From the NCBI GenBank assembly GCA_016124745.1, contig WGNC01000004.1:93659-157658 (forward strand): a DNA stretch of 64,000 nucleotides, read 5' to 3'. The DNA comes from Thiobacillus sp. Its GTDB lineage: Bacteria; Pseudomonadota; Gammaproteobacteria; Burkholderiales; Thiobacillaceae. Positions 9,775 to 19,285 of this stretch are shown here, one piece after another (within the stretch, counting starts at the first letter, position 1; each line of letters starts with the position of its first letter). A model generated the notes under the pieces. That model searched no databases. It was not told the DNA's origin and saw only the letters and a list, made by a program, of their open reading frames with translations. A program made the position numbers and the translations under genes.

Positions 9775-10332
9775 TCACGCCAGAGGCCAGCGTCGGAGGA
9801 TCTCGTAATACGCGCCATCTGCTTCAGTGCGCGATGCCACCAGCACGAATTCGCTGATCGGCCAGCGTACCGGCGTGCACACGGGCGGCTCGCCACCCGC
9901 CGTGTTGCGCAACAGGGTGACGTGCGGCACGTGCGGGCGCGCGTCGACCGGAAAACCGGCAGCCTGCAGTGCGCCATTCAGCGCCGTCACCAGTTCGGCC
10001 AGCCGTGGCGGCGTCTGGCTTGCACCCAGCCAGCCGATACGGTTATGCCGCCAGTAGCCGGCCTGGTCGAGTATCAGTTCGAATGCCTCCAACTGGAGGG
10101 TGTCGGCACAGGCGATCAGGGCACCCAGTTGCTCGGCCGGCGTGCTGCCGAGAAACGCCAGCGTGATGTGCAAGGTGTCGGGGCGCATCCGACGGCCGCC
10201 CCAGTGCTTGTGCAGCCACTTGCCGGCGTGGTGGAGTGCGATGCGGGTGGCGTCGTCCGGCCACAGGGCAAAGAACAGTCGCAGCGTGCCAGGTTCGGCC
10301 GAAGATGAATCAGCTAGACCGGGTTCAGTCAC
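9775..10332 (-). CDS. thpR: RNA 2',3'-cyclic phosphodiesterase (2H family)
   Basis: A 2H phosphoesterase of the ThpR/LigT family, about 185 residues, which opens 2',3'-cyclic phosphates on RNA and shows 2'-5' ligase activity in vitro. Both catalytic HxT motifs are present: HITL (about residue 55) and HVTL (about 135). The N-terminus [10 protein letters not shown] is typical. I chose the GTG at 10332, which overlaps the end of ispF by eight bases; the open frame continues to an ATG at 10452 but that part is low-complexity antisense of ispF. The overlap implies co-translation with ispF. Confidence 0.85.
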   Translation of the reverse strand: MTEPGLADSSSAEPGTLRLFFALWPDDATRIALHHAGKWLHKHWGGRRMRPDTLHITLAFLGSTPAEQLGALIACADTLQLEAFELILDQAGYWRHNRIGWLGASQTPPRLAELVTALNGALQAAGFPVDARPHVPHVTLLRNTAGGEPPVCTPVRWPISEFVLVASRTEADGAYYEILRRWPLA

Positions 10333-10807
10333 GCTCGATGAGGCACACCGCCTCGGCGGCGATGCCTTCGCCGCGTCCGGTGAAACCGAGTTCTTCCGTG
10401 GTGGTGGCCTTGACGTTGACGCGGTCGATCGCCATGCCGAGGTCGTCTGCAATGTGCGCAGTCATGCGCGCGATATGCGGCGCCATTTTTGGCGCCTGCG
10501 CGATGATCGTGGCGTCGATGTTGCCGACCCGCCAGCGGCGCTGCTGCAATTGCGCGGCGACTCGGCGCAGCAGGACGCGGCTGTCGATGCCGGAGAATGC
10601 GGCGTCGGTATCCGGGAAATGCCGTCCGATATCGCCCAACCCGGCCGCGCCCAATAGTGCGTCGCAGACAGCGTGCAGCAGCACGTCGGCGTCGGAGTGC
10701 CCCGCCAGCCCAAGTTCATGCGGTATGTCGACGCCGCCGATGATCAACTTGCGATCGGCTGCGAAGGCATGCACATCGAAGCCATGGCCGACGCGCACAT
10801 CACTCAT
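10325..10807 (-). CDS. ispF: 2-C-methyl-D-erythritol 2,4-cyclodiphosphate synthase
   Basis: A 160-residue enzyme of the MEP isoprenoid pathway that cyclises CDP-ME 2-phosphate with release of CMP. Signature residues are present: the zinc ligands in GHGFDVHAF, the conserved [21 protein letters not shown], and [11 protein letters not shown]. It overlaps the 3' end of ispD by eight bases; the two enzymes act close together in the pathway and are commonly adjacent or fused. Confidence 0.97.
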   Translation of the reverse strand: MSDVRVGHGFDVHAFAADRKLIIGGVDIPHELGLAGHSDADVLLHAVCDALLGAAGLGDIGRHFPDTDAAFSGIDSRVLLRRVAAQLQQRRWRVGNIDATIIAQAPKMAPHIARMTAHIADDLGMAIDRVNVKATTTEELGFTGRGEGIAAEAVCLIERD

Positions 10808-11501
10808 TCAGTTTCCCCTGAATCAGGCTCGCCAGTTCCAGGTCCCGCGGATAGGTGACTTTGATGTTGCGGTTGTCGGACTCGACCAGTTTGGGTTGCA
10901 GGCCGAGTTGTTCGATGGCCGAGGCTTCGTCGGTCATGTCGCTGCCGGCGGCGCGCAGGGCTTCGACCAGCTTGCCGTGGCGGAACATTTGCGGCGTTTG
11001 CGCCTGCCACAGGCCGGCGCGCGGCACGGTGGCCTCGGCACGAGCGCCGGACCCGGTATCGGCCGCGGCGCGCTTGAGCGTATCGGCGACTGGCACGGCG
11101 AGCAGGCCGCCGACAGGATCATCGCCGACTTCGGCCAGCAATTTGTTCAGCATATCATCGGGCAGGCACGGACGCGCGGCATCATGCACCAGCACCCAGT
11201 CATCGGGGGCACAGACTCTGGATATGGCATCAAGGCCGTTCAGGACGGTTTCGGCACGGGTCGCGCCGCCGCAGCGCAGAACTTCGATGCGCTCTTCCCA
11301 GCCCTGCCATTCGAAGTTGTTCCAGCGTTTGTCGGTGGGTGACAGCACGACAAACAGCTTGCTGATACGCGGCTCGCGCGCCAGCACCATCATCGCGTGT
11401 GCGATCATGGGCACCGAGTTGAGCAGCATGTATTGCTTTTCGATTTTCCCGCCCATGCGTGATCCGCTGCCGGCAGCTGGAATCAGTGCGTAGAACTTCA
11501 T
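10800..11501 (-). CDS. ispD: 2-C-methyl-D-erythritol 4-phosphate cytidylyltransferase
   Basis: A 233-residue cytidylyltransferase that joins CTP and MEP to make CDP-ME. The nucleotide-binding start [20 protein letters not shown] (residues 5-24) and the [11 protein letters not shown] motif are diagnostic. It overlaps ftsK by four bases (ATGA) and ispF by eight, so ftsK-ispD-ispF-thpR reads as one tightly packed unit. Confidence 0.97.
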   Translation of the reverse strand: MKFYALIPAAGSGSRMGGKIEKQYMLLNSVPMIAHAMMVLAREPRISKLFVVLSPTDKRWNNFEWQGWEERIEVLRCGGATRAETVLNGLDAISRVCAPDDWVLVHDAARPCLPDDMLNKLLAEVGDDPVGGLLAVPVADTLKRAAADTGSGARAEATVPRAGLWQAQTPQMFRHGKLVEALRAAGSDMTDEASAIEQLGLQPKLVESDNRNIKVTYPRDLELASLIQGKLNE

Positions 11502-13771
11502 GCCTCACCGCCGGGCGCCAGCACGTCGCGGTTGCCGTTCGACTGCATCGACGACACCAGGCCGGCGCGTTCCATGTCCTCGATCATGCGCGCAGCGCGA
11601 TTGTAGCCGATGCGCAACTGGCGCTGCACCGACGAAATCGAGGCACGGCGTGACTTCAATACATAGGCCACCGCCTGGTCGTACAGCGGGTCGGCCTCAG
11701 CCGCCGCCTCGCCGAATTCGCCGCCCTCGCCTGTCTCTTCGGGCGATTCGAGCACGCCTTCGATGTATTCGGGTTCGCCCAGCGACTTCAGGTAATCGAC
11801 CACGCGATGCACCTCGTTGTCCGACACGAAGGCGCCGTGAACACGCTGCGGCAGGCCGCTGCCTGGCGGCAGGTAGAGCATATCGCCCTGCCCCAGCAGG
11901 GCTTCGGCGCCCATCTGGTCGAGGATGGTGCGCGAGTCGATCTTGCTCGATACCTGGAAAGCGATGCGCGTCGGGATGTTGGCCTTGATGAGCCCGGTAA
12001 TGACGTCGACGGACGGCCGCTGCGTGGCCAGAATCAAGTGTATGCCGGCCGCGCGCGCCTTCTGCGCCAGCCGAGCGATGAGTTCCTCGACCTTCTTGCC
12101 GACCACCATCATGAGGTCAGCCAACTCGTCGATCATCACCACGATCATCGGCATGGGTTCCAGCGGCTCGGGATCGTCCGGGGTCAGACTGAACGGATGC
12201 GTCAGCGGCGTGCCGGCTTTTTTGGCATCGCGCACTTTCTGGTTGTAGCCGGCAAGGTTGCGCACGCCGACCGCCGACAACAGCTTGTAGCGCCGCTCCA
12301 TTTCGCCGACGCACCAGTTGAGCGCGCTGGCGGCCTGCTTCATGTCGGTGACCACCGGCGCCAGCAGATGCGGAATGCCTTCGTAGATCGACAGTTCCAG
12401 CATCTTGGGGTCGACCATGATCATGCGCACGGCCGATGGGTCGGACTTGTACACGAGCGACAGAATCATGGCGTTGACGCCGACCGACTTGCCCGAACCG
12501 GTCGTACCCGCGACCAGCAGGTGCGGCATCTTGCCGAGATCCGCCACGACCGGATTGCCGGCGATGTCCTTGCCCAGCGTGACCGTGAGGGGGCTGACAC
12601 TGTCGTGATAGGCCTTGGAACCAAGAATCTCGGACAGCCTTACGATCTGCCGCTTGGGGTTGGGAATTTCCAGCCCCATGGTGTGTTTGCCGGGGATGGC
12701 TTCGACCACGCGTATGCTGATCACCGACAGCGTGCGCGCGAGGTCCTTGGCCAGGTTGACGATCTGGCTGCCCTTCACCCCCATCGCCGGCTCGATTTCA
12801 TAGCGCGTGATGACCGGGCCGGGCGAGGCCGACACCACTTTGACCTCGACGCCGAACTCGGCGAGCTTGCGCTCGATCATCAGCGAAGTGAATTCCAGCG
12901 ACTCGGCGCTGGCGGTTTCCACCGCTTCGTCGGCGGGGTCGAGAAGATGCAACGGCGGCAGCGGCGAATCGGGCATGTCGGAAAACAGGGGCGCCTGCTT
13001 TTCGGCGATGGCGCGTGTCGATTGCGGAACCTCTTTCACCACGGGTTCGATTCGTATCGGCGGCGCTTCGACGAGCTTTTTCTTCTCCACCGACACTTTC
13101 GCCTCACGCTTCTGCAGCGCCACTTCACCCAACTTGCGGTCGCGATAGGCATGCAAGGTGTTGACTGCCTTCCAGTAACCCCGCTCCACCCATTCTCCCG
13201 TTCGTTCTGCCATGCCGAGCCATGACATGCCGGTAAACAGGCTGAACCCCAGCGCCATCAGCAGCAGCAAAACCAGCGAGCCGCCGGTGAACCCGAGCAG
13301 TGCGCCCGCTGCAGCCCCCACGCCGCCCCCGAGCACCCCGCCGGGTGTATCGGGGAGCGCAAAATCCCAGTGCCAGGCTCGCATCCACTCGAGTCCGGTG
13401 CTGGCCAGCAGCAGCAGGCCGAAGCCGCCCAGCCGGTACCAGTGTTGTCGATCCCCAGCAAGCGGCGTTTCATCCAGATGCCGAAAGATATGGATGACAT
13501 AGGCTGCCGCCAACACCACCCACCACCAGGACGACACGCCGAACAGCATCAGCAGCAGGTCCGACAGCCATGCACCGAAGCGTCCGCCCAGATTGTGTAT
13601 CGCGCCGCCGTCGCCGGTGGTGCTGAAGCTCGGATCGGCCGCGTTGTGGGTGATCAGGATCGCCGCCAGCAGCAAAGCGGCAAACCCCACCAGCAGGGCG
13701 CGGGCTTCGCGCAGCAGGCGTTGCATGCGAGGTGACAAAGGGGCCGACGGACGGGAAGCGGGACGCGCCAT
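11498..13771 (-). CDS. ftsK: DNA translocase FtsK/SpoIIIE
   Basis: A 757-residue septal DNA translocase that clears chromosomes and activates XerCD recombination. About four N-terminal transmembrane helices (residues 20-190) are followed by a short linker and the motor: Walker A in [18 protein letters not shown], Walker B in [13 protein letters not shown], and a C-terminal gamma winged helix (last 65 residues, [22 protein letters not shown]) that reads KOPS sites. The linker is much shorter than in E. coli FtsK. I place the start at [10 protein letters not shown] (13771); the frame runs to 13936 but the extra 55 residues are unlike FtsK. The upstream 228 bases separate it from the divergent trxB. 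Confidence 0.95.
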   Translation of the reverse strand: MARPASRPSAPLSPRMQRLLREARALLVGFAALLLAAILITHNAADPSFSTTGDGGAIHNLGGRFGAWLSDLLLMLFGVSSWWWVVLAAAYVIHIFRHLDETPLAGDRQHWYRLGGFGLLLLASTGLEWMRAWHWDFALPDTPGGVLGGGVGAAAGALLGFTGGSLVLLLLMALGFSLFTGMSWLGMAERTGEWVERGYWKAVNTLHAYRDRKLGEVALQKREAKVSVEKKKLVEAPPIRIEPVVKEVPQSTRAIAEKQAPLFSDMPDSPLPPLHLLDPADEAVETASAESLEFTSLMIERKLAEFGVEVKVVSASPGPVITRYEIEPAMGVKGSQIVNLAKDLARTLSVISIRVVEAIPGKHTMGLEIPNPKRQIVRLSEILGSKAYHDSVSPLTVTLGKDIAGNPVVADLGKMPHLLVAGTTGSGKSVGVNAMILSLVYKSDPSAVRMIMVDPKMLELSIYEGIPHLLAPVVTDMKQAASALNWCVGEMERRYKLLSAVGVRNLAGYNQKVRDAKKAGTPLTHPFSLTPDDPEPLEPMPMIVVMIDELADLMMVVGKKVEELIARLAQKARAAGIHLILATQRPSVDVITGLIKANIPTRIAFQVSSKIDSRTILDQMGAEALLGQGDMLYLPPGSGLPQRVHGAFVSDNEVHRVVDYLKSLGEPEYIEGVLESPEETGEGGEFGEAAAEADPLYDQAVAYVLKSRRASISSVQRQLRIGYNRAARMIEDMERAGLVSSMQSNGNRDVLAPGGEA

Positions 13772-13960
13772 GGAAACTTTACGAACGGAAGTGCACTGAA
13801 TTATCCCGCATATCTTAATCGTTATGACTGATCGGGATAAATCGCGGATTATCCATTCAGACGCGAGGCGGGGACGCGGGCGGGTTTCATGAAGCGCCTG
13901 CTGGACTACATGAAATGAATACCGAGTGGACAGCATGGAAATGCCGCCGTCAAGATTGGT

Positions 13961-14956
<996 letters not shown>

Positions 14957-14971
14957 CAAGGACAATGCGCC

Positions 14972-15634
14972 ATGAAGCGCGCCCGCGGTTCTGCGCTCGA
15001 TCCGGCCTCGTTCGATCCGCTGTCGCGTGTGCGCCGCGCGTTGCGCGAGCAAGCCACCGTTTCGAGCGCGCTGCATCAGGCGCCGCATAAGCCGAAACCG
15101 CAGCCGGACGGCGCGGTGCTATTTCGTCGTGCTGTCGCCGATGCCGTTCCCCTGCCGCCGTCCAATCGTGCCGATATCGCACGCCCACGTCCCAAGCCCA
15201 TTGCCCGCCAGCGCCTGCGCGATGAGCAGCAGGTCATGGTCGACGCCTTGTCCGACCCGTGGGACTGGGAAGCTGCGGTTTCAAGCGGCGAGGAGCTCGT
15301 CTTCGTGCGTCCCGGCGTCCCCACCGCGGCGCTCAAGAAACTGCGGCGCGGCGGCTGGGTCATCCGCGCCGAGCTCGACCTGCATGGCCACACGGGTGAC
15401 GAAGCACGCGTGGCGCTCGCCGCCTTCCTCAACCGTTGCAATCTCGAAGACCAGCGCTGCGTACGCATCATCCACGGCAAGGGCCACGGTTCCAAGAACC
15501 GACTGCCGGTGTTGAAAAACAAGGTTCGCCACTGGCTCACGCAACGCGAGGACGTCCTCGCGTTCTGCCAGGCCCGCACCGTCGATGGTGGCGCCGGCGC
15601 CGTCATCGTCCTGCTGAAATCGACTACACGCTAA
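14972..15634 (+). CDS. Smr-domain protein (endonuclease-like)
   Basis: A 220-residue basic protein whose C-terminal half (about residues 130-220) is an Smr domain: the LDLHGHTGDEA motif and the HGKGHGSKN loop are diagnostic. The N-terminal 100 residues are proline- and arginine-rich and probably flexible. Stand-alone Smr proteins are known or suspected nucleases, related to MutS2 and to E. coli SmrB, which cleaves mRNA at collided ribosomes; the substrate here is not shown. It begins 15 bases after trxB. Confidence 0.9.
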   Translation: MKRARGSALDPASFDPLSRVRRALREQATVSSALHQAPHKPKPQPDGAVLFRRAVADAVPLPPSNRADIARPRPKPIARQRLRDEQQVMVDALSDPWDWEAAVSSGEELVFVRPGVPTAALKKLRRGGWVIRAELDLHGHTGDEARVALAAFLNRCNLEDQRCVRIIHGKGHGSKNRLPVLKNKVRHWLTQREDVLAFCQARTVDGGAGAVIVLLKSTTR

Positions 15635-15647
15635 AGAAAGGCATCCC

Positions 15648-16103
15648 ATGAGCGATCCCGTCATCAAGGATTTCGAACTCCCCTCCACCGGAGAAACCCC
15701 ATTCAAACTGTCCGACCATCGCGGCCAGAACGTCGTCGTCTACTTCTACCCCAAGGACAACACCTCCGGCTGCACCCTCGAAGGCCAGGAATTCCGCGAT
15801 CTGTATGGCGACTTCGGCAAGGCCAACACGATTGTCGTCGGCATCTCGCGCGACAGCATCAAGTCGCACGAAGGCTTCAAGGCTGCGCATGAGTTTCCCT
15901 TCGAACTGCTTGCCGACACGGAAGAGAAAGCCTGCGAACTGTTTGGGGTGATGAAGCTGAAAAACATGTATGGCAAGCAGGTGCGCGGCGTCGAGCGCAG
16001 CACGTTCGTGTTTGATGCGAACGGGAAGCTGGTGAGAAGCTGGCGTGGGTTGAAGGCGCCGGGACATGCGGCGGAGGTGTTGGCGTTCGTGCAAACGCTT
16101 TGA
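15648..16103 (+). CDS. bcp: Thioredoxin-dependent peroxiredoxin, Bcp/PrxQ type
   Basis: A 151-residue peroxiredoxin reducing peroxides with electrons from thioredoxin. The peroxidatic cysteine is Cys42 in NTSGCTLEGQEFRD; arginine in the ERSTFVFD region completes the active site. The second cysteine found five residues later in E. coli Bcp is replaced by glutamine (residue 47), leaving the cysteine in KACELFGV near residue 104 as the only other candidate resolving residue. It lies 13 bases after the Smr gene and close to trxB, whose product drives its recycling. Confidence 0.93.
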   Translation: MSDPVIKDFELPSTGETPFKLSDHRGQNVVVYFYPKDNTSGCTLEGQEFRDLYGDFGKANTIVVGISRDSIKSHEGFKAAHEFPFELLADTEEKACELFGVMKLKNMYGKQVRGVERSTFVFDANGKLVRSWRGLKAPGHAAEVLAFVQTL

Positions 16104-16121
16104 GCGTTCGTCACACCACAC

Positions 16122-16330
16122 ACCGTTCGCGCTGAGATTGTCGAAGAAGGCAGTTACCTACGCACCGTTCGTGGTGAGCCTGTCGAACCACCTGCACGCA
16201 GTCGTAAGGTGTTGGCAGGTCCGCTGACCCTTGGCCGGGCTACCCCCGGGGCAAGGGTCCGTAGTTCCGCGAATAACCTGACTACAACGAACAAGCCCTT
16301 CGAAAGGCTCAGGGCGAACGGTGGTGAAGC
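16122..16330. repeat. Cluster of GTTCG...TGTCGAA palindromic repeats
   Basis: The gap between bcp and the convergent helicase holds three copies of one motif: at 16122-16150 (CCGTTCGCGCTGAGATTGTC...), at 16164-16190 (CCGTTCGTGGTGAGCCTGTC...) and inverted at 16295-16322 (CCCTTCGAAAGGCTCAGGGC...). Between them lies a GC-rich stretch with the palindrome CCCTTGCCCC... paired to GACCCTTGGCC.... The same motif recurs in several other gaps of this window, so it is a dispersed REP-like repeat. Confidence 0.75.
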
Positions 16331-16341
16331 AAGCGGCACCT

Positions 16342-18309
16342 TTACTCCAGTACAGCCGCCGCGACCACTCTCCCCTTCCCCTCCGCCGCAAAAAACCGCC
16401 CCACCACCTCCAACTTCCGAGTCCGCGTCATCGCCGGCAACGCATTCAACAACAACTTCCCATACGGCTTGTCCGCCAACCGTGTATCGCAAATCATCAG
16501 CACCCCGCGATCGGTCTCGGTGCGAATCAACCGCCCCGCCCCCTGTTTCAAACTTAACGCCGCATGCGGCAACTGATAATCCATGAACGGCTTGCCGCCA
16601 TTCTTTTCGGCCTGCGCAATGCGTGCCGCAACCACCGGATCATCGGGTGGCTGGAACGGCAGCTTGTCGATGATGACGACCGACAGCGCGTCGCCCGGCA
16701 TGTCGACGCCTTCCCAGAAACTCTGGCTGCCGAGCAGGACGGCGTTGCCGGCTTTCTGGAAGCGCGCCAGCAACTCGTTCTTCGGTGCGTCGCCCTGCAC
16801 CAGCAAGGGGTAGTCCCATCCGCGTGACTTGAACGCATCGATCAGCAGCGTGCGTGCTTTTTCCAGCGCGCGCAGGCTGGTGAACAGGATGAACGCGCGT
16901 CCGCAACTGACTTCGAGCACGGGCAAGGCGGCGTTGACGACGGATACGGTGAAATCGGGGGTGTTCGGCGCGGACACGCCTTGCGGGACATAGAGCACGC
17001 CCTGGCGCGGGTAGTCGAATGGGCTGTCGACGCACAAGGTTTCGCATGCCTCGATGCCGAGCCGCGTTTTGATGTGGGTGAAGTCGCCGCCGACGGACAA
17101 CGTAGCCGAGGTGAGAATCCAGGCTTGCGCCCGCTCGGTGAGCTTGGCTCCGAACATGGCGCCGACGGACAACGGGGTGGCGTGCATGAGCAGCGAACTC
17201 ATGGTGGTTTCGAGCCAGCGCACGCGCGGGGTGTCGGGATCGTCGTTACGCTGCCAGCTGGCAAGGGTAGCCTGCACCGCCTGCGCTCGCTCGAAGCAGT
17301 TGTTCAGGTCAGCATCGCGCTCAGCCTGGGTTTCCAGCAGTTTGGTGAACTCATCGAGCACTGCACTTGCAGCCTTCAACGCGTCCGGCCATTTATCGTT
17401 ACGCGTGAGCTCAGCCAGTGTCGATTTGACGGGGTTCTGCGGAAAGGCCAGGCGCAGGTCACGCGTGGCCTTGGTCAGGTCTTCTGCTGATTTGCGCAAC
17501 GCCGGGAAATCGCCCGCTTTCACCGCCGCGAGGCGCTTGGTATCGCTGGCCAGTTCGATCATCTGTGCGGTGGAAATCGTCTGGCCGAAGAACTGCGCTG
17601 CGGTTTCGGCCAGCTGATGCGCTTCGTCGAGAACGACGGTGTTGCACGCAGGCAGCAGTTCGGCAACGCCTTCGTCCTTGAGCCACAGGTCGGCAAAGAA
17701 CAGGTGATGGTTGACCACCACCACTTCGGCGTCGAGCGCAGCCTTGCGCGCAGCCATCACGAAGCATTCCTTGAACTGCTTGCATTCGCTGCCGAGGCAA
17801 TTGTCGCGGCTGGAAACGGCGTAATGCCAGGCCGTCGCGTCCTCGGGAATGCCTTCTGCTTCGGCGCGGTCGCCGCTGCTACTGGTTTCGGCAAAGCGGG
17901 CGATCCTGGCCAGCCACTTCGGATCGTCGCGATTGGCAAAGCGGCCATCGGCGAGATTGCGCTGCAGGTGATGGTGGCAAACGTAATTGGCACGACCCTT
18001 CAGCAGGGCCACTTTAACCGGAGACTTGAGCGCCCGGCGCGCGGCAGGAAGATCGCGGTGAAACAGCTGGTCCTGAAGCGCCTTGGTGCCGGTAGAGATC
18101 ACCACCTTGCCACCCGACAGCAGCGCAGGGATCAGGTAGGCCAGCGTTTTGCCGGTGCCGGTGCCGGCTTCGGCCAGCAGCACGCTGTTCCCGGCAATCG
18201 CCCGTTCGACCGCCTCGGCCATGGCCAGTTGCTGGGGACGCGAGCGCCAGCCTGGCAGCACTGCCGCACACGCGCCATCGGGAGAAAAAAGGCGTTTTAG
18301 ATCAAACAT
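16342..18309 (-). CDS. yoaA: ATP-dependent DNA helicase, YoaA/DinG (XPD-like) family
   Basis: A 655-residue superfamily 2 helicase. Motif I is in AEAGTGTGKTLAYLIPA (about residue 47), motif II is DEAH in NTVVLDEAHQLAET, and motif VI is QGAGRLIRTETDRG near the C-terminus. Four cysteines (one in NYVCHHH, then CLGSECKQFKECF) fit the 4Fe-4S cluster of the XPD/YoaA/DinG family. The length matches YoaA rather than the longer DinG. I chose the ATG at 18309; the open frame continues to 18432 but lacks support. In E. coli YoaA aids repair of blocked forks with the HolC subunit; the same role here is inference. Confidence 0.88.
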   Translation of the reverse strand: MFDLKRLFSPDGACAAVLPGWRSRPQQLAMAEAVERAIAGNSVLLAEAGTGTGKTLAYLIPALLSGGKVVISTGTKALQDQLFHRDLPAARRALKSPVKVALLKGRANYVCHHHLQRNLADGRFANRDDPKWLARIARFAETSSSGDRAEAEGIPEDATAWHYAVSSRDNCLGSECKQFKECFVMAARKAALDAEVVVVNHHLFFADLWLKDEGVAELLPACNTVVLDEAHQLAETAAQFFGQTISTAQMIELASDTKRLAAVKAGDFPALRKSAEDLTKATRDLRLAFPQNPVKSTLAELTRNDKWPDALKAASAVLDEFTKLLETQAERDADLNNCFERAQAVQATLASWQRNDDPDTPRVRWLETTMSSLLMHATPLSVGAMFGAKLTERAQAWILTSATLSVGGDFTHIKTRLGIEACETLCVDSPFDYPRQGVLYVPQGVSAPNTPDFTVSVVNAALPVLEVSCGRAFILFTSLRALEKARTLLIDAFKSRGWDYPLLVQGDAPKNELLARFQKAGNAVLLGSQSFWEGVDMPGDALSVVIIDKLPFQPPDDPVVAARIAQAEKNGGKPFMDYQLPHAALSLKQGAGRLIRTETDRGVLMICDTRLADKPYGKLLLNALPAMTRTRKLEVVGRFFAAEGKGRVVAAAVLE

Positions 18310-18430
18310 GTCGGAACTGGGATTTGGCTCAGAGTGTAACACCTGGCCAGGGCTCGACCCACGCGGATGCGTCTTCAGTTTGGGCGGCCAGCAGCCGTTA
18401 GAACCAGTGATTTCGTACATCACCTTGCCC

Positions 18431-19285
18431 ATGCGCGCTTATCTGATCTGCCTGCTGTTGACGGCGCTTCCAGCCTGGGCCCAGGCGGCAATCGTCGAAC
18501 TGGAAATGCGCCCCGGCATCAGCGCCAGTGCCGAGTACCTGGCCGGTCAACGCAACAAGCCTGCGGTACTGCTGCTGCATGGATTCCTGCAGACGCGTGA
18601 ATTTGCCACCGTCGCCACGCTGGCGCATGGCCTGCATGACGCGGGGTATTCCGTCCTGTCACCCACGCTAAGCCTCGGCGTTCCCCTACGGAAACAAAGT
18701 CTGGCCTGCGAAGCGGTACACCGTCACAGCCTGGATGACGACGTCGCGGAAATCTCGCGCTGGGTGGGCTGGCTGAAGTCACGCGGCCACCGCTCGATCG
18801 TGCTGGTCGGACACAGCTTTGGCAGCCTGCAACTGCTCGCCTATCTGGGGGCGCATCCCGACAAAGCCGTAAGGGCACTTATTGGCGCTTCGCTGATCGA
18901 AGCCCAGGTCGATTCGCTCTCCCGTCCCGCCCTCGTTACGGAGCTGGAAAGCCAGGCCTCCAACAATCAGCGCACGCTGGTCACGCATACCTTGTCCTAT
19001 TGCAGGAAGTACACGTCGCCCCCTGGAGACCTGCTGACCTATGTTCGCTGGGACCAGTCACGTACGCTTGCCGCGCTGAAGGCATCTCCGGTCAGCGTCC
19101 AGCTCATCATGGGCGACAAAGACGATATGCTGGGCCGCGACTGGATCAAGGCACTGAAGCATGTACAGATCCCGATGGTGATCGTGACGGGTGCCAATCA
19201 TTTCATGGATGGTGAACATGAATTCGACCTTATGGAACACACGCTGAATTATCTCGAACGCATCCAGAAAGCCGCACCCCGATGA
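18431..19285 (+). CDS. Secreted alpha/beta hydrolase
   Basis: A 284-residue alpha/beta-hydrolase with a signal peptide (MRAYLICLLLTALPAWAQA). The oxyanion region is in PAVLLLHGFLQT, the nucleophile is Ser129 in VGHSFGSLQ, and His257 in GANHFMDGE is the likely catalytic histidine; the acid is probably in MGDKDDMLG. The signal peptide implies a periplasmic or secreted enzyme; the substrate is unknown. The reading frame is open back to 18149, but the ATG at 18431 starts a normal signal peptide. It overlaps the next gene by four bases (ATGA), so the two are translationally coupled. Confidence 0.82.
   Translation: MRAYLICLLLTALPAWAQAAIVELEMRPGISASAEYLAGQRNKPAVLLLHGFLQTREFATVATLAHGLHDAGYSVLSPTLSLGVPLRKQSLACEAVHRHSLDDDVAEISRWVGWLKSRGHRSIVLVGHSFGSLQLLAYLGAHPDKAVRALIGASLIEAQVDSLSRPALVTELESQASNNQRTLVTHTLSYCRKYTSPPGDLLTYVRWDQSRTLAALKASPVSVQLIMGDKDDMLGRDWIKALKHVQIPMVIVTGANHFMDGEHEFDLMEHTLNYLERIQKAAPR

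Noticed and set aside
11807..13225. Plus-strand frame of 472 codons opposite ftsK
   Set aside because: Antisense of the FtsK motor region; composition is typical of a shadow frame.
16104..16341. Possible CRISPR-like array
   Set aside because: The copies are palindromic, irregularly spaced and in both orientations, without uniform spacers.
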